Origin: Cristatella mucedo
Taxonomy: Eukaryota; Bryozoa; Phylactolaemata; Cristatellidae
NCBI GenBank assembly: GCA_009760855.2
Contig: WPIO01000013.1
Location: 7,154,001-7,218,000, forward strand
Reading direction: 5' to 3'
Length of the DNA stretch: 64,000 bases
Shown here: positions 34,222 through 47,100 of the stretch, one piece after another
How the letters are laid out: every line of letters begins with the position of its first letter
How positions within the stretch are numbered: the first letter of the stretch is position 1
Made by a program: the position numbers and the translations under genes
The notes under the pieces: generated by a model
The model's database searches: none
Told to the model about the DNA's origin: nothing
What the model saw: only the letters and a program-made list of their open reading frames with translations

Positions 34222-34839
34222 GCTTCCTGGCTGAAAGCCTCGAGCTCAACTTCTCTTGCTCAACTCACTGAATATTATCTGGCGTCTGCTCTTATGCCGC
34301 CCAACCGTAGATGATCGCATAACTCGCGCCTAGCCGCTATAATTCAGGGACTGCGAATAATTAATATCTGGGCAGTCATAGTCTGGCCAATCTACCTCGC
34401 CGCCGTTTCAATATGTCATAGTCTATGGCTTGGAGCGTATGAAATGTATGAGCATATGTCTGTAGTTAATATGTGTCTGGTCTTTGGGCTTCGTTCAGTC
34501 TTTGGGCTTCGATACGCCATGGCTGGTGCTAAAGCAGATGTGGCCCTCTGTGGTCATGAATTAGTCTTGACTTATATTACTACTGTGGACTTGCATATTA
34601 AAGTATGGGCGCACCTGATTGCTGCTGCCTTGCTCTGCTACTGTCTAAACACCACGAATTTCGAGTATTGGCGAAGCAACTACGACTCGTCAGCCAGTAC
34701 ATTTCGAGGTGCCAGCTCAACCAGCATTTTCTCATGCCTCTGCAAGGACTAGCACAGCGATGTGCGCCACGTTTGTGGCGAAGGACTCTACCGGCAGATG
34801 ATGCAATCTGGCGTTCACAGTTGGCGAGAAACTCTCCAG

Positions 34840-35362
34840 CTAGGGTTGTCTGCCATCAGCGTCTGCAGTTGCCGCATTACACCACTTCTCGCTCGCCTGC
34901 ACTGACTCTTAATCAAGCAGAGTATTGACTTCACAGTCTGGCTCTATCAGAACTACTCCCCAACCATTCTTGGCCTCGTGCCACTCGCTCTTCTGACTCC
35001 TAAAATTGTCTGACTGTGCTTCGACCAACCTCAAATCCTTTGTAGACCATACCTTTAGTTCGCATCCTCCCAAAGCCTGGAACTCACCCCGACTGACGTC
35101 ACGACATCCCCTGAGTGGACATTTAAAAGAAGCTAAAAATGCAACTCTCCCTCATAGCATTTGCTGGGTCCGTGTTACTTGTCCGGTGTATTCTTACGGA
35201 TGCTGAAAATGTGCATGTTACAACTCACAATATTAAGCATGCTGACACTGTGGGTTTAACCACTAGCCATGTGAGCACGCTTCCTTTACAGCACGTATAA
35301 AGTGCTTAGCCAGACATTAACTTCTCTGAGGGCGTTATTCGGGTGTATTATTATTATTATCA
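34840..35362 (+). repeat. LINE family A, strongly degenerate
   Basis: AACTCTCCAGCTAGGGTTGTCTGCCATCAGCG, CTCAAATCCTTTGTAGACC, CTCCCAAAGCCTGGAACTCACC and CTCTGAGGGCGTTATTCGGG with an (ATT)n tail match family A with many changes. Confidence 0.75.
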
Positions 35363-36984
35363 TGGCGGCTGCTGCAGCACATTAGGGGGAGAGCCTGCAG
35401 GTATTTTTGCTCCTCACTTTGCGCTTACTGGCCCTGGATCAAGCAGTTAATTTTAAGCTTAACGAAGCGAGCTTTTAGCCGAGCCGAATTCAGCCTCTCT
35501 GCTGCTCCTGTGCGAACAGCAAGCGCTAGATGCTGTTTAACGCTCATGCTTAGGCCCGCGAGAATTTACAAACGGCTTGACTACCCCGCCGCGGAAAGAT
35601 GTTGGTTTCTCTGCATCTGCACCACCGTGGACTGAGCCAGTGAAGGGGCGACGGAGTAGACTATCCCCGAGACCGCGGATTGACTGTTGCTGCTCATAGC
35701 AATGGCCGACAGTTGACGCTAGTGCACAGAAAAAAAGAGGAGACACTAGCATGGTATCGAGCTGCCTATTTACGTCGCGGTTACAGCATATTCTCGTATC
35801 TTATGAAAAATGTATTTAAGAAACAGTAGCCAGATGAATGAGTGGACATCATGGACAAATGAAGATCCCAGGTCGCGATGAGCTCATCTCCGACCGACGC
35901 TTAGCTGTTACTGCAGACGTCATGGCATAGCGCCGTTGGAAAATATTGAAACCGTTCGTTATTCCTAATGAAAATAATAGTCGTAACCAGTATGCAAAAG
36001 TACCCATGAAGACACGCTCGGAGCCACCGGTTAGTTGCCACCTTCCCGTTAAGAGAGTTGAACTGTGCCTGCCGCTTGGAGAGACTAGACTGCACAATGG
36101 CTTTTCGAACCAGCACTGCACGTGTCCGCGTATTCTCGCTCGCTCAAACCCCCGCAACCGCTTCGAGCCATGACAGACGCCAAAGTGTGCGACCGGCCGC
36201 CCTAACGAGGGTGCTCGAGTGGCCACTTAGAGCCAAGGCTGCGAGACCGGCCGAGCGGGATCTCTCGGGAGCTCAGTGGGGAGAGCGCGGCCCTGTTTCG
36301 GCAAGCCGGAGGTTTCTTGACGATTTCCGTACGAGGCAAACTTCACCTCGCTCTCAATCCATTGGGAGATGGGCTTCAGTTGTTCGTCGCTTCAGAGTTA
36401 ACTATTTCTATGAGCGAAAGGTCACACCTGCGTTCGATTGTCCGCGAGGAGGACCAACAGCTGCCTAGGAGGGGGGGTTTGGATGTCGAGTGACTTCCAC
36501 CTGCCAGATGCAGCTCACGAAGCCAGCGGATGCGGCTTCCGGTCGCAGACGAAATGGTTGTAGCGTGGCAGCGAAGTGCAACTAAGTCTGCATTTCGTTC
36601 AGTCAGTGCAGCGGGATTCGAATCGGACGCACGAGTGGCGCTGTCAAAGTCAAGGCTTTAAGACGTGCTATGAGAGCGAAAGAAAGAGCTCTCGATCGCT
36701 CAATTGGCTCAGCCTCGGTCTGGTCCAGAGACGCTGCTGGGATTAGTTCCGTGAATAATTAGCCCTTCAACTGGCAGCAGACGGCCTTCGCTTTCATATG
36801 CAGTATGGGTTTAGTTGACAGAACCGGAAGTACATGTTTCGTGAACCCACATAACACCATTTTCTCTGAGCTATACTGGCTTCCGGTGGAGCGACACGCT
36901 AACTTCAAGGTTCCGCCGCCCAATTATAGACAGCTTCTCTCGCTCTGGTTTACCTATTTAAATATTCGATACACGGCGCTCCCC

Positions 36985-37112
36985 TCGCACTTAGCCCAGT
37001 AGTAAGGTGCTCTCTCTTCACGATCCAGGTCGTAGGTTCGCGTACTGTAGCCCTCATCCCGAATTGCCCACAGCAAGCGGGGTGATAGCCGCTAAGGCTC
37101 TGGTGCAGCTAG
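36985..37112 (+). repeat. SINE family B, inserted in a LINE remnant
   Basis: TTAGCCCAGTAGTAAGGTGCTCTCTCTTCACGATCCAGGTCGTAGGTTCG, then CAGCAAGCGGGGTGATAGCCGCTAAGGCTC. LINE-like sequence lies on both sides. Confidence 0.75.
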
Positions 37113-37375
37113 AAAAATGAGGCTGCTTGATCCGCTAACCTTTAATTTCTTTACCTCCACTTGTCTGACTCGGGTCACTTAAATGTATACAACCTCAAAT
37201 AACTTGGATGCTGTGTTTCCAGAAGCTAAATGCCTTAAGCCTCGGAACTCTCTACGACTGAAATAATGACATACCATGACTTTGTATTTGTAACTAAAGT
37301 CCATTCGTTACTCACAGCATTTATGCTCCATCCTTGACACTTTCTTTAATCATAATCATAATAGAAATGAAATTT

Positions 37376-37502
37376 CATAGTACCTTAACGGCTGTCACCG
37401 CCGCTTGCAGTTGGCAGTAAAAGATCGTCAAGAGCAGGATTCGAAACCACAATCTCGGTTGTGAAGAGCCAGCACCTTACCTCCTGAGCTATCACGGCCC
37501 TA
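37376..37502 (-). repeat. SINE family B
   Basis: TAACGGCTGTCACCGCCGCTTGCAGTTGGCAGTAAAAGATCG, GGATTCGAAACCACAATCTCGGTTGTGAAGAGCCAGCACCTTACCTCCTGAGCTATCACGGCC. Confidence 0.82.
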
Positions 37503-38308
37503 AACCTGTGGTTTTCAGCTTTTTTTAATGTCAAGTCAAGTCAGGGAATGTCGTAACTTAAGTCAAAAATGAGTCTTTTATGTGCTCGAGTTCGCTGTGC
37601 AATTACTCACGAGAAGCCTTCCATTAACCCTTTGATATGCTTCCATTTTAGCCGATGTGAAATGCCTAGAAAGAGAATTGGGTCTGTTATCGTGCTATAA
37701 AGCTCGTGTTTATTATTATTGGTCATTAGCTATAAGACTGTCTCGGCACCATGTATAGTTCCCAGGTTGTATTCTGGTCAGCTTTGCGAAGAATGTTCTT
37801 GTTATGAGAGATTCATAGTACTACTTACTCTCGTCTAAACCCAGAAGTTTTACTGTCGCAGTTTGGTGTGCATCTGGTGCGAGTGCAGCAGCCATCTACC
37901 ATCTTTATTGCAGCATTATATTCGTTGGAAATATTTGCTGGGATCATCTCCACGGCTATTTACCATCTTTACGAATGCCACCGCTTTCAGGCCGCTCGGT
38001 ACATACACACTCTGGACCGCTACTCTACTTCCGCTTCTCACGTCTTGCTAGCAATGCCATTTCGCAGCGGGCCGAGATTTTTTAACTTTTCCGACGATCA
38101 AATCTCGACAAAGGATGAGGCTGGGAGCATTGGAGCTTTCATGCACCGTGTCATATTAGCTTGGTAAAATTGGAGCCGACGGTCAGAGAGTGGGTGCAGT
38201 TGCATTGAACATTTAAAGAGAAAAGCAGTAAAAAGCCGAAAAGGAGAAGAAAGCCGCGAAAGCGTTTTAGCAGTTTTTTTTGCGGTCACCTTAAACACTC
38301 ACCCTTTA

Positions 38309-38387
38309 GATAATGCTCTTTAATGATTCAACGGGTCGACCCTTGTAATATAGGGGTCGACCCGCTGAATCACTAAGGAGCATTATC
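38309..38387. repeat. Long imperfect hairpin, 79 nt
   Basis: GATAATGCTC...GATTCAACGGGTCGACCC pairs with GGGTCGACCCGCTGAATC...GAGCATTATC; one mismatch in the central 18 bp, a 6-base internal loop, then 10 more paired bases. Confidence 0.9.
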
Positions 38388-41300
38388 AATTATTAGGGTC
38401 TCGATGTACGCACCCCCTGTACGCCCTGTGAACGAAAGTCACGTACGTGAGTCATGTAAACGGAAGCGACAGCCAACTCACTAGTCGGCGCTGAATTTGA
38501 TTTTTTTCGACGAACAATTCTCTGCTTGGTAAGAATAGATTCCCATCAAAAAAGAATTTGGCCCGCCGAACGTATGAGCAACGATCGAACACAATGGCGT
38601 GAGCGACAGACAACGGAGGTAGCCAACAAGCGTCGGACTTAAGGAACTTGACGCAAACGCAAATTTTGTCAAATGTGGCGACAGCAGAAGAACGAAGACA
38701 ACGAGTCAACGATGAGTCAACGAGCGTCGCGCTTTAGAAGCTCAACGAAAACGAGACTTCCCTAAAAGGCGGAGGCAAACGAGACATAAGAAAAAGCCAT
38801 TGAGCATCGCGATATTCATGCGCTCGACTAACGGACGAATTTTTTCAGAGGCGCAAAAGTAAGAGACCGCGAAGAGGTAGCCGAGCAGTGACTTGCGTGC
38901 TTTCGAGGCTTGGCGAATACCCGATTATAGTCCACGTTCCGGAAAGTTCCAGGCTTTCTACCGAGGAATCTTTTTTGATGATAGCAAAGAAGAGAAATGC
39001 TATCTGTAAGGAGCCGCTAGAGTAAATCTATATAAGTATTTTGAAAAAGCATTATATTAGGATTATATTTGCTTTAAAAATAAACTTTGAAGACCTCGTG
39101 CGTACGTAGGCAGTAGCTTGATGGGTCCCATGGCAGCAGAGATATGTTAGCGGACCCCTAGAAAAACTGATACAACAGCCTCATCAGGGTTTCATAGAGC
39201 TGGTAAAAATTAGGAGTTCATATTACCGATCTCGGGAGCAGAATCAGTGACATTCGAAACCAAACACTAACGTCCAATTTATTGAGCCATTTCGAGAGAC
39301 ATTAAGTGTCGCAAACGGCCTTGGATGCGCTAGCCATTGTGGCTGATGTTATTTAGACGCTAGACATTATTTTATTGTAGATCTATAATTTATTCTCACC
39401 AAATTATTTTCTTAAAGGTTTTTCTTGGTTTTATTTAGGATTTCTATGTACAGGTGATACATTACTGCATAGAAATCTTAACATAAGGTTGAGAAAAAAG
39501 TTCGTGCGTTGTGTTATTCCTTAAATAATTATTAAATTCGTTAAATCAAAATTTCATTACATTTTTCATTAAAATCAAGACGCGCGAAATTTTTCCTCAA
39601 CCTTGTAAAAGCAGTCTTTTCGTCATGGCCTATGCATGAAATGCCTTAAGTCCCAGTGACCCTTTGCTAGTGCGCTCAGTATCCAAGCGATTCTCTTTTC
39701 AACTGCAGTCAAGGTGGAGGGAACAAACTCGCCAAAGACTTCTGTCCACTTAATCACTTAAACTGAGCCCAAAAAAACTAAAGAAATATACTAACACGAC
39801 CTAAGCACCCGGATTTTCGAGTTGATCTGGACACTTATAGGCTCCGGTGGTAGCGTGGTGAGTGTATGAAAAACTAATCGGCTGCTGTTCATCGTGCCGG
39901 ATACAGCACAGTGGACTGCCGAAGCCGAGCACCGACAGGTGTCGCCTCAGTAGTCGAGCTCAGCTAGCACTTCTCATACCGTTTCCAAATAGAGCGTCTT
40001 ACATTACGACCGTTGCAATTCGAGATGGCCAACGCCGACTTTCACGAAAGTAGTTACGCACAAAAGAGTCGCGATCTGCACGACAACCGTCACCGACCAT
40101 TTACCTACTCGAGTCGAAATTTTCAGCAAGCCGTTCTTTAGTCCAGGAGCATTTCAGCGCCAGACACATACCCTGTGTCGGGCAACGCGTTAGCTGTCGG
40201 CTCGCATACAGTGGCTCTCCAGGAGGAACGCGTTGTAAATGGCGGAGTGACGTCGGTCGAGGGCTATTGATCCTATCCTCGAGCGGCCTCGAGAGCTTAC
40301 GCAGCACGCACTCGCGACCTCGCAAATGCAAATTCAACGGGCGACAGCTGCCTCGTTTCGGCGCAGCCACGGATGAATAGAGAGATCCCAGTTATTACGA
40401 ACCGACGACGCTTGCTCACAGCGCTCCCAATAAATCTGCCTATGAAAAAAGAGACCCTACAGCCGTCCGAAGGAGGAGTCAGCGTTTGTTGCTGAGTTCC
40501 GGTCCCTAGAACGTGCTTCCTTTCCAGCCCGCTGCATCTGGCGCAGCAGACCCGACCGACCCGAGGCCTCAGCCTTAGCACGAGTCGTCAGAACGCGACG
40601 CGAGCGCGCGCGTCTGACCCGACGATAGCGATCTGGTCTGCTGGCCATTGTTGCTATAATAACTTTTCCCGAGCCATCCCTTTTTCGCCGCTATCCTGCT
40701 CCGTAATCCGAAAATGATGAGAGCTGGAGTACAGGCAGGTATAGCGGACAATGGAACGCCCGCCGAGTCGACTGACCAGCGCTGCTCCTGTCAAAATGCT
40801 GAGATCCGAAATTTCGGAGCTTTCAAAGGGACGAAGCCTAAAGTTCGAAAACAGGTTTCTTGGTAGGTCGCGTCGACGCCCCCTTCTTGCCTGTACAAAC
40901 GATTCACGACCCCGTTGAGGAGCGAGCAAGATGGCTGGCCATGCGGGAGGGAGGGGGTACTGACTTCGACTTGACCCCATAGACGATCTGGTCAAGTTTT
41001 CCGCTTCGCTCTTTCCTCCAGAATGCAGCTCACTTTTAACTGGTCTCTATAAAGACTGGAGGCTGTGCATGTTGCCCAGCTTCCACATCCCACCACGATC
41101 CGCTAGCATTTCCTCGGGTATGGACGGACGCTCTCCTGCAGCTGGCTCGCACCGGCGTCAGTGGCATGCCTGCGTAGTTGTGTTGCACGCATACCTTCCT
41201 TCGAATGCCATTCGGACCACAGGCTTGCATGACTCAACTAAAGATGCGGACGCCAACCAAGCTTGCAAACACGCACCTGCGTGCTCAGGCCGCCTGTCGC

Positions 41301-42218
41301 CCAGATACACGCGACGTAGCTACTGGCACCGCTGCTCTTAGCCAGTTTCGGATGCAAACTCACCCGAAACGCAACGCGTCTGCGCTCGCTCGTGCGTCAT
41401 CGAATAGTGCGAACAAGTGCCCGACCATGACGAACAGGCGAAAGTCCGCTTCGCACCCTTGCCTGTCCGCTTAGCCTCGCATTACGCGTCCCGAAGTCCA
41501 GTCAGTCGCGTTTCATGTAAATAGCAGCAGCCAGCGCCGACGTCTCCAATTTCAAAGGTTCGCGTGGCGTAGAGGCTAAAATAACTAACCGCGGGAGATC
41601 GTTGCGGTAAAATCCGCGACCTCTTCTCAGACGGACCGCACCCAATCTCATTCACTTTTGACCGACGGCGACACGGCTGCCATTAGAGGGCCGGGTACGA
41701 GTACTAGTGAGAGAGTATTGCTGCGAGGCGAGCGAGCGATAATGAAGCGCCTCGGCCGAGTCCAGTTTAACCGGAAGCTAGAAGGCTTCGTCGATGAAAG
41801 GCTCTCGTTCCTACGCCCAACGAGACGCCGTCATAGTGCGGGCATCGAGCGATTCAGGTTAGAGGCTAGCCGGAAATTATGGACGAACTCGCTGTTTCGA
41901 TGACGAACCGTGCAACCATTCTATGTCACTGACGCGGGCGGACCCAGCTGGAGTAGGCTGAGTTAATCACCAGTGAAGTGCAGCTGGGTGAAACTCGGCG
42001 GTGGAAGTTTTCATTGAAGAGGAAGTTCCGGAAATCCGGGGAGCACAAAGCGGCCTAGGCGTCGCGATCGTACAAAGCACCGAAAGACTCGGCAGTCAAC
42101 GTACTTCCTACTCCTACCCTGCTCAGGCTGACATTACTGTGTCGAACGCGTGTGTGGCGGCTCTGGAAATTATCTTCGACGTGAAACGCAGGGCTCGAAA
42201 CAATAGATACTATGCCGA

Positions 42219-42358
42219 GCTGGTTTGGTCCAGCGGTTAAGGTGCTCGCCCCGATCAAGGTCTGGCTGAGTCGTGGGGTCGAGCCCTGAGGCCTCTGTGA
42301 AGCGCCTGAATAGGGATTGTTCTCTTAAGACGCTATACAAATTAAATAAATATTTTTA
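42219..42358 (+). repeat. SINE family A, full-length, downstream of the discoidin gene
   Basis: GCTGGTTTGGTCCAGCGGTTAAGGTGCTCGCC, GTGGGGTCGAGCCCTGAGGC, TTCTCTTAAGACGCTATACAAATTAAATAAAT. Confidence 0.88.
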
Positions 42359-42979
42359 GACCCCCCCCTCCGCAGCTATGTGGCCGAATACCCGTGTAGC
42401 CAGTCTGGAAGCAAGGCTAACTAGTCTGTGGTGAAAGCAGCTTCAATGCAGAGGACACTGCAGTAATCAATATCGCATGTACCTCAATGACTAAAGTCAA
42501 CTCGAGCTTTCTGCTCTACATTCATCAGCTCAAGAGAGCGACCCATGTAGAGGCAGAATGTTGGCAGAAAAGCCACAGAAAGCCACTTATCAATCATTAT
42601 CACTTCGAATGCCCTTTATAAGATTTAAACCCTAGATCTTGCCGAAGGCAAGTCTTCACAAGCAGGTTTGGGCCACTCAAGCCACTTTTCTGACAATATA
42701 GAAATGGGATTTTTGAACCAGCAAACCTTTCTTAACTTTACTTGGTTACTTTGAATATAGGACATAACAAGGCTAATAAATACTATCGATCTGGGTTGAC
42801 AACTGAAAACAATAGACTTTTGGCCCCCAGACAATCCTCGAAAGAAAGGTTTTCAATATACACCGTTACTCCACGTCCCGTAACTTTGTAGCTAAGTCTG
42901 ACCAGCCAAAGCTTCGGCCGACAGCGAACGTCGGTCCTAAAAGTGCACGCCTGCTAGTCGCCGAGCATGCTGGGTAGAC

Positions 42980-42985
42980 TTTATT
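42980..42985 (-). terminator. Candidate polyadenylation signal for the discoidin/fucolectin-like gene
   Basis: TTTATT on the + strand reads AATAAA on the - strand, about 0.9 kb after the TGA at 43897. It is the first such hexamer I noticed downstream; the cleavage site is unknown. Confidence 0.3.
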
Positions 42986-43896
42986 CATAGCCACTGACCC
43001 TGCGTTCTGTGCTGCAGAGACGAGCATTTCGAGAGCGTGGGCTCAAACAAAGCCGTGGTTATAAAACAGGAAGCCTTTTCTGTGGCAGAAGTGCTGACAT
43101 TATATCCGATGCATTTCCAGGCGCCGGTAACATGCATGGCTAGTCAGTAGGAGGAAAGCGGTCGTTGAGAATTACGACCGATCGCATTTAGGCCGAGTGA
43201 TGCAGCGAGAAAGTCTTGATTGCTGGACGGATGGAAGGAGGGGTCAGTTGTCAATAGTAGCCTTTCACAATGTGACCGGTAAATGAAGCCGGCTTTAGTC
43301 GAACCATGCATGCTCAGGCTGCTGGCTCAGTGTTGATCCCTGTCCATCCACGTCTGGCCATCTCAGGTCAAGGCCGCCGGCATGCAATCACTGCCCCCTA
43401 CCAGTGGTCCAGGTCGCTTGCCACCACATTAGTGGTGGTAAGCAGATACGTTTGCCTATACAGACCTAGCTGTCCGGTAGTACAAGCCTTTCCGACGCCT
43501 GCGAGGGGCAGGCTTTGTAGTCTCGTAAGTGACCACGAGAGAGAGGGAGAGCGTCAGCAACAATCGCGACCTTCCGGATATCGAAGCTATACCGACATAG
43601 CTTCTTCGTGGACTGGGGGCCACGTCAAGACTTGAGCTGACCGTGTCTGCCTGTCCGCTGCCCCATCGGGCAGCGGCCGCTTGGCTGGTCTTCGCAATCG
43701 TGCATAGCTCATAGTCTGGTGCAACCTTTCTAAGCTTGTGACTGCCTAGATGCGATGCCGATGACTTGTCCGGTGACATTGGCAGTGAGAGGTCGGCCCC
43801 TAAGTGCTTCTGCACTGAGGTCGCAGTCTAAAGCAAGCCGAGCAGGGAGCCACCGAACTACGACAGGGAGCCACCGCAGCCCAGACGACAAGTGCT

Positions 43897-44162
43897 TCAC
43901 TCGTATACCATGACTTCGCACAGCACGGCTGTAAACCATCTACTCCAGCGATCAATCTTTCCACGAGCTTCCACTCGTAGATATCGTCCCTTGCTTCTGC
44001 TCTGGCACGGAACGTGCAGCCTCTGACGCAGAAGCTCGTCCCCATTGCTATTCGTGACTGTCCCGCAGAGGGTCTCGTCACCGTCTTGATGAGCAGCTAC
44101 ATAGACGGCCAAGCTGTCGAGACTATGAACGTACTCAGCACCGTAGGATGACAGCTCTGTAG
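43897..44162 (-). CDS. Discoidin/fucolectin-like gene, exon 9 (fucolectin-like domain, C part, stop)
   Basis: The acceptor is TTTTTTTGTAG. It encodes LDSLAVYVAAHQDGDETLCG, LHVPCQSRSKGRYLRVEARG and VLCEVMVYE, then TGA at 43899-43897. GRY-x-x-V and LCE-x-x-VY are the usual final strands of fucolectin-like domains, so the stop sits at the natural domain end. Confidence 0.93.
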
Positions 44163-47100
44163 CTACAAAAAAAGCGATCGGCATTGGTGGGTCTCCAGGC
44201 CTTTCTGGACCGCAGGACAACCTCAAGGTCCCACATCGTATAATAGTACGGCTCGAAGCAGAAGAAACAACGCACCACACTGACAGTAGAATCGACAGAT
44301 GCTGTCTCAGATGGAAGGCAGAGCAGAGAATGTTTCACAAAAGAAAAGACCTACTAACCCGAGCTGTCGCCTTGCCACATAAGGATTATTACTCCTGCCA
44401 CGTCGCGCCTGTCGCCTAAGTCAATAGTCAGTTGGGGCTGGTCGTCGTAATAGCTGTCGAGTATAGTGCACACCTTAAGGCTCTCGGATGCACCATCGAC
44501 GGCCTTGGCAGCCAGTTTATCATATGCTTGGTAGTCGGCTTCCACTTCGTCGTTACCAAGATGGCGTTTGCTGTGCTTCTTGTTATTCAGCCATGTTTGC
44601 TTTTTGTAGGCAATATTCTCGACTGAAATGAAGTCGAGGAAAAATTAAATTCAAGCCCGGCGGCAACATTGGAGCTCAGCAATCATGTCATTTGACAAAA
44701 CTATTAGCTTTCTTTTATGAGATGCAAACAAGCTTTTACAATTGTGCAAAAGGTGTCTCACAGCGTAGGCAAAAGGAAGGAGGCCGGCGAGCCAAAGGAG
44801 CCTATGGACCAAACTGGAGGGCTTGTAAGGTTGCTAAAATGCTACTCCAGTCTTTCTATAACCTGCCGTTCCTGTCGAAGTTAAGGTCTGATCACTTCCA
44901 TAGTCCCCCATAAGGCCAAGCATCGTACCACTCGCTTTTCGGAATCCAACAGTCTACAAATACCCGGTACAAACCTCAAATCCTTTGGAGACCGTGCATT
45001 TAGTTCGTATGCTCCCAAAGCCTGGAACTCCCTCCCGACCTGCGTCAGAAAATCCCCTGATCTGACCACATTTAAAAAGAATTTAAAAACATCTATTTAG
45101 GACAGCATTTAGTGGGTCCCTGTGATTCGTCCTTCATGTACTTATGCGTGCTGACACTGTGCGTGCTGCCACTAACCACATTTGCATGCTGACCCTGTGC
45201 ATGTCACCCCTAACCATGTTATTCATTTTGTTTGTTTGTCAAGCATGATTTTACTCATCATTCATTTGCATTTCCCTTTGCAGCAAATGTAAAGCGCCTA
45301 GAGAGAGATTGAGTTCTCTGAGGGCGCTTTATCAAGTGCATTATTATTATTAATATTATTATTATTATTATAGTTTTATCCTGGCTACCCGATGTCATAA
45401 AACGTAGTCGGATCCCTGATCTTGCTTGACCTATTCCCACGTTTGCTACGGAGTTCTTAATCCCGTTAACATGCCTACCAGAAACCACCTAGCTTCCAGT
45501 CTGCCATAGAAAATTCAACTGTACTGGGTGTAGTTACAGATAAGATACATACATATTTAAAAGATAACGAAGGGTTAGTTTTCAATGTTAGCAGTGATTC
45601 TTCCAAGTTGAAAGAAACAACTGCTTCGTCGCGACTCGTCGGAGGCCTGAAACTACTAGTTGCCTTCGCGTGCCAGAAGTAATAGCCCACGATATTTGAC
45701 AACAAAGGCGATACTACGGTCGATCAAAAAGTTTCTCAAAACGTTCGGGCCTCGACCATGAACTACTGCCAGAGAATTAAAAGAGAGAGAGAGAGACTTT
45801 TGATGAGACTTGCCGATAAAGCAATGGCAAGCCGTGAGGGCGCTCGGACGGCTGCACCAACTACATAAAGCAGCCCCGACTGAAGAAGGCCGCGAGGCCG
45901 GATGGCTACGTCTATGTGGCAGAGCTGAGTGGCAGCTGCGACCCCAGCGCCAGCTATCCACACCCTGAGTTACCGTCGGGTATGCTCAAGGATGGCAAGA
46001 GGGGAGTATAGAAGAGCATTAGAGCCCTCTCGCAGCAGCGTCCACGGAGGCGGGCTGAGCCGAGCCGAATGAGTCAGGCGACGACAGTCCTCGAAAATGC
46101 TGGAAGCAGTGGACTGCGAACCGTTTCAGCTGCAGCTTCGCGAGCACGCCCGAATCGTTTGGCAGTGCCGGCGGCCGAGCTCTAAGCAGTGTGCTGCAAC
46201 GCGGTCGCTACCTCGTCCTGAACAGCAGCCCTACTGCAAGTTATTCGAGCAATCCCTATTAATGCGACCAGCTCGAGGACGACAGGGTATCGGGATCAAA
46301 GGAGCTGGGCGGCAGTTCTCAGGTGCCGGATGCAGCAGATTATCAAGTCGTAGCCACAAATGCGAGGGAATGCCCACGAGAGAGTCGTCGTTATTCGGTG
46401 GCTGGATCTGGCAGTTGAGAATGGGTGCTCCAGATCTCTGGCTCGGGCCCAATACGTTTACAATACGAGCCGAACGCGTTGGCAGCAGCAGCCTGAAGCA
46501 GGATTGATGGCTTACTGCTTAGGGCAGGCATTTCCTTCCATTATTGTTAATGTTAGGGCACATCAGGCCAGCAGGCTGGAACCAGCTGCTGACTGAGACC
46601 CTCCCCGAACACTCTGGGACAAGAGAGCTCTGAGGACAGTTTAGCCGGAAGTAGAAAAACCGGCGAATCACCAAAGAGTGCTTATGCCACGTACCATAAC
46701 AATAATAATAACAACAATAATAATAATAATACATCTGTCTAGCACCCTCGGGAACTGAATCTATTTCTAGGCACTTTACAGGGGTTGTATAGAAACCATC
46801 TTGATTCACTGAGCAGTGGCCTATGAATAAACGAAGCTCCCATTACCCCTCTGCAATCGGCTGTTCTACCAAAGCTATGGAAGCTGTTCGTTCAGTCAAG
46901 CTAAAAATTACTCGTCAAATTTGAATTCGGTCCTACATGACCCACATTATCAACCCTAGTGCTGCCAGAGTTACCCAGCCGGCGAGAGCATGGCTCTAGC
47001 CGTCATGGCTGCTGCCGACGGACCACCAGCTGACTTAATAATAATAATGCACTTGATAAAGCGCCCTCAGAGAACTCAACCTCTTTCTAGGCGCTTCACA

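Larger units (their letters stand above)
36800..37720 (+). repeat. LINE family A remnant interrupted by two SINE B copies
   Basis: Pieces ELYWLPVERHANFKV (36866-36920), ACCTCAAATAACTTGGATG (37190), AAGCCTCGGAACTC (37238) and a 3' UTR ending AGAGAATTGGGTCTGTTATCGTGCTATAAA...TTATTATT (37650-37720) occur in LINE A order. SINE B copies sit at 36985-37112 (+) and 37376-37502 (-). Confidence 0.65.

Noticed and set aside
35849-36226. 125-codon - strand ORF
   Set aside because: No recognisable domain or splice context; its length is within the range of chance ORFs here.
46097-46507. 136-codon + strand ORF within intron 7 of the discoidin gene
   Set aside because: No recognisable motif, no splice-site support and no match to the neighbouring genes.
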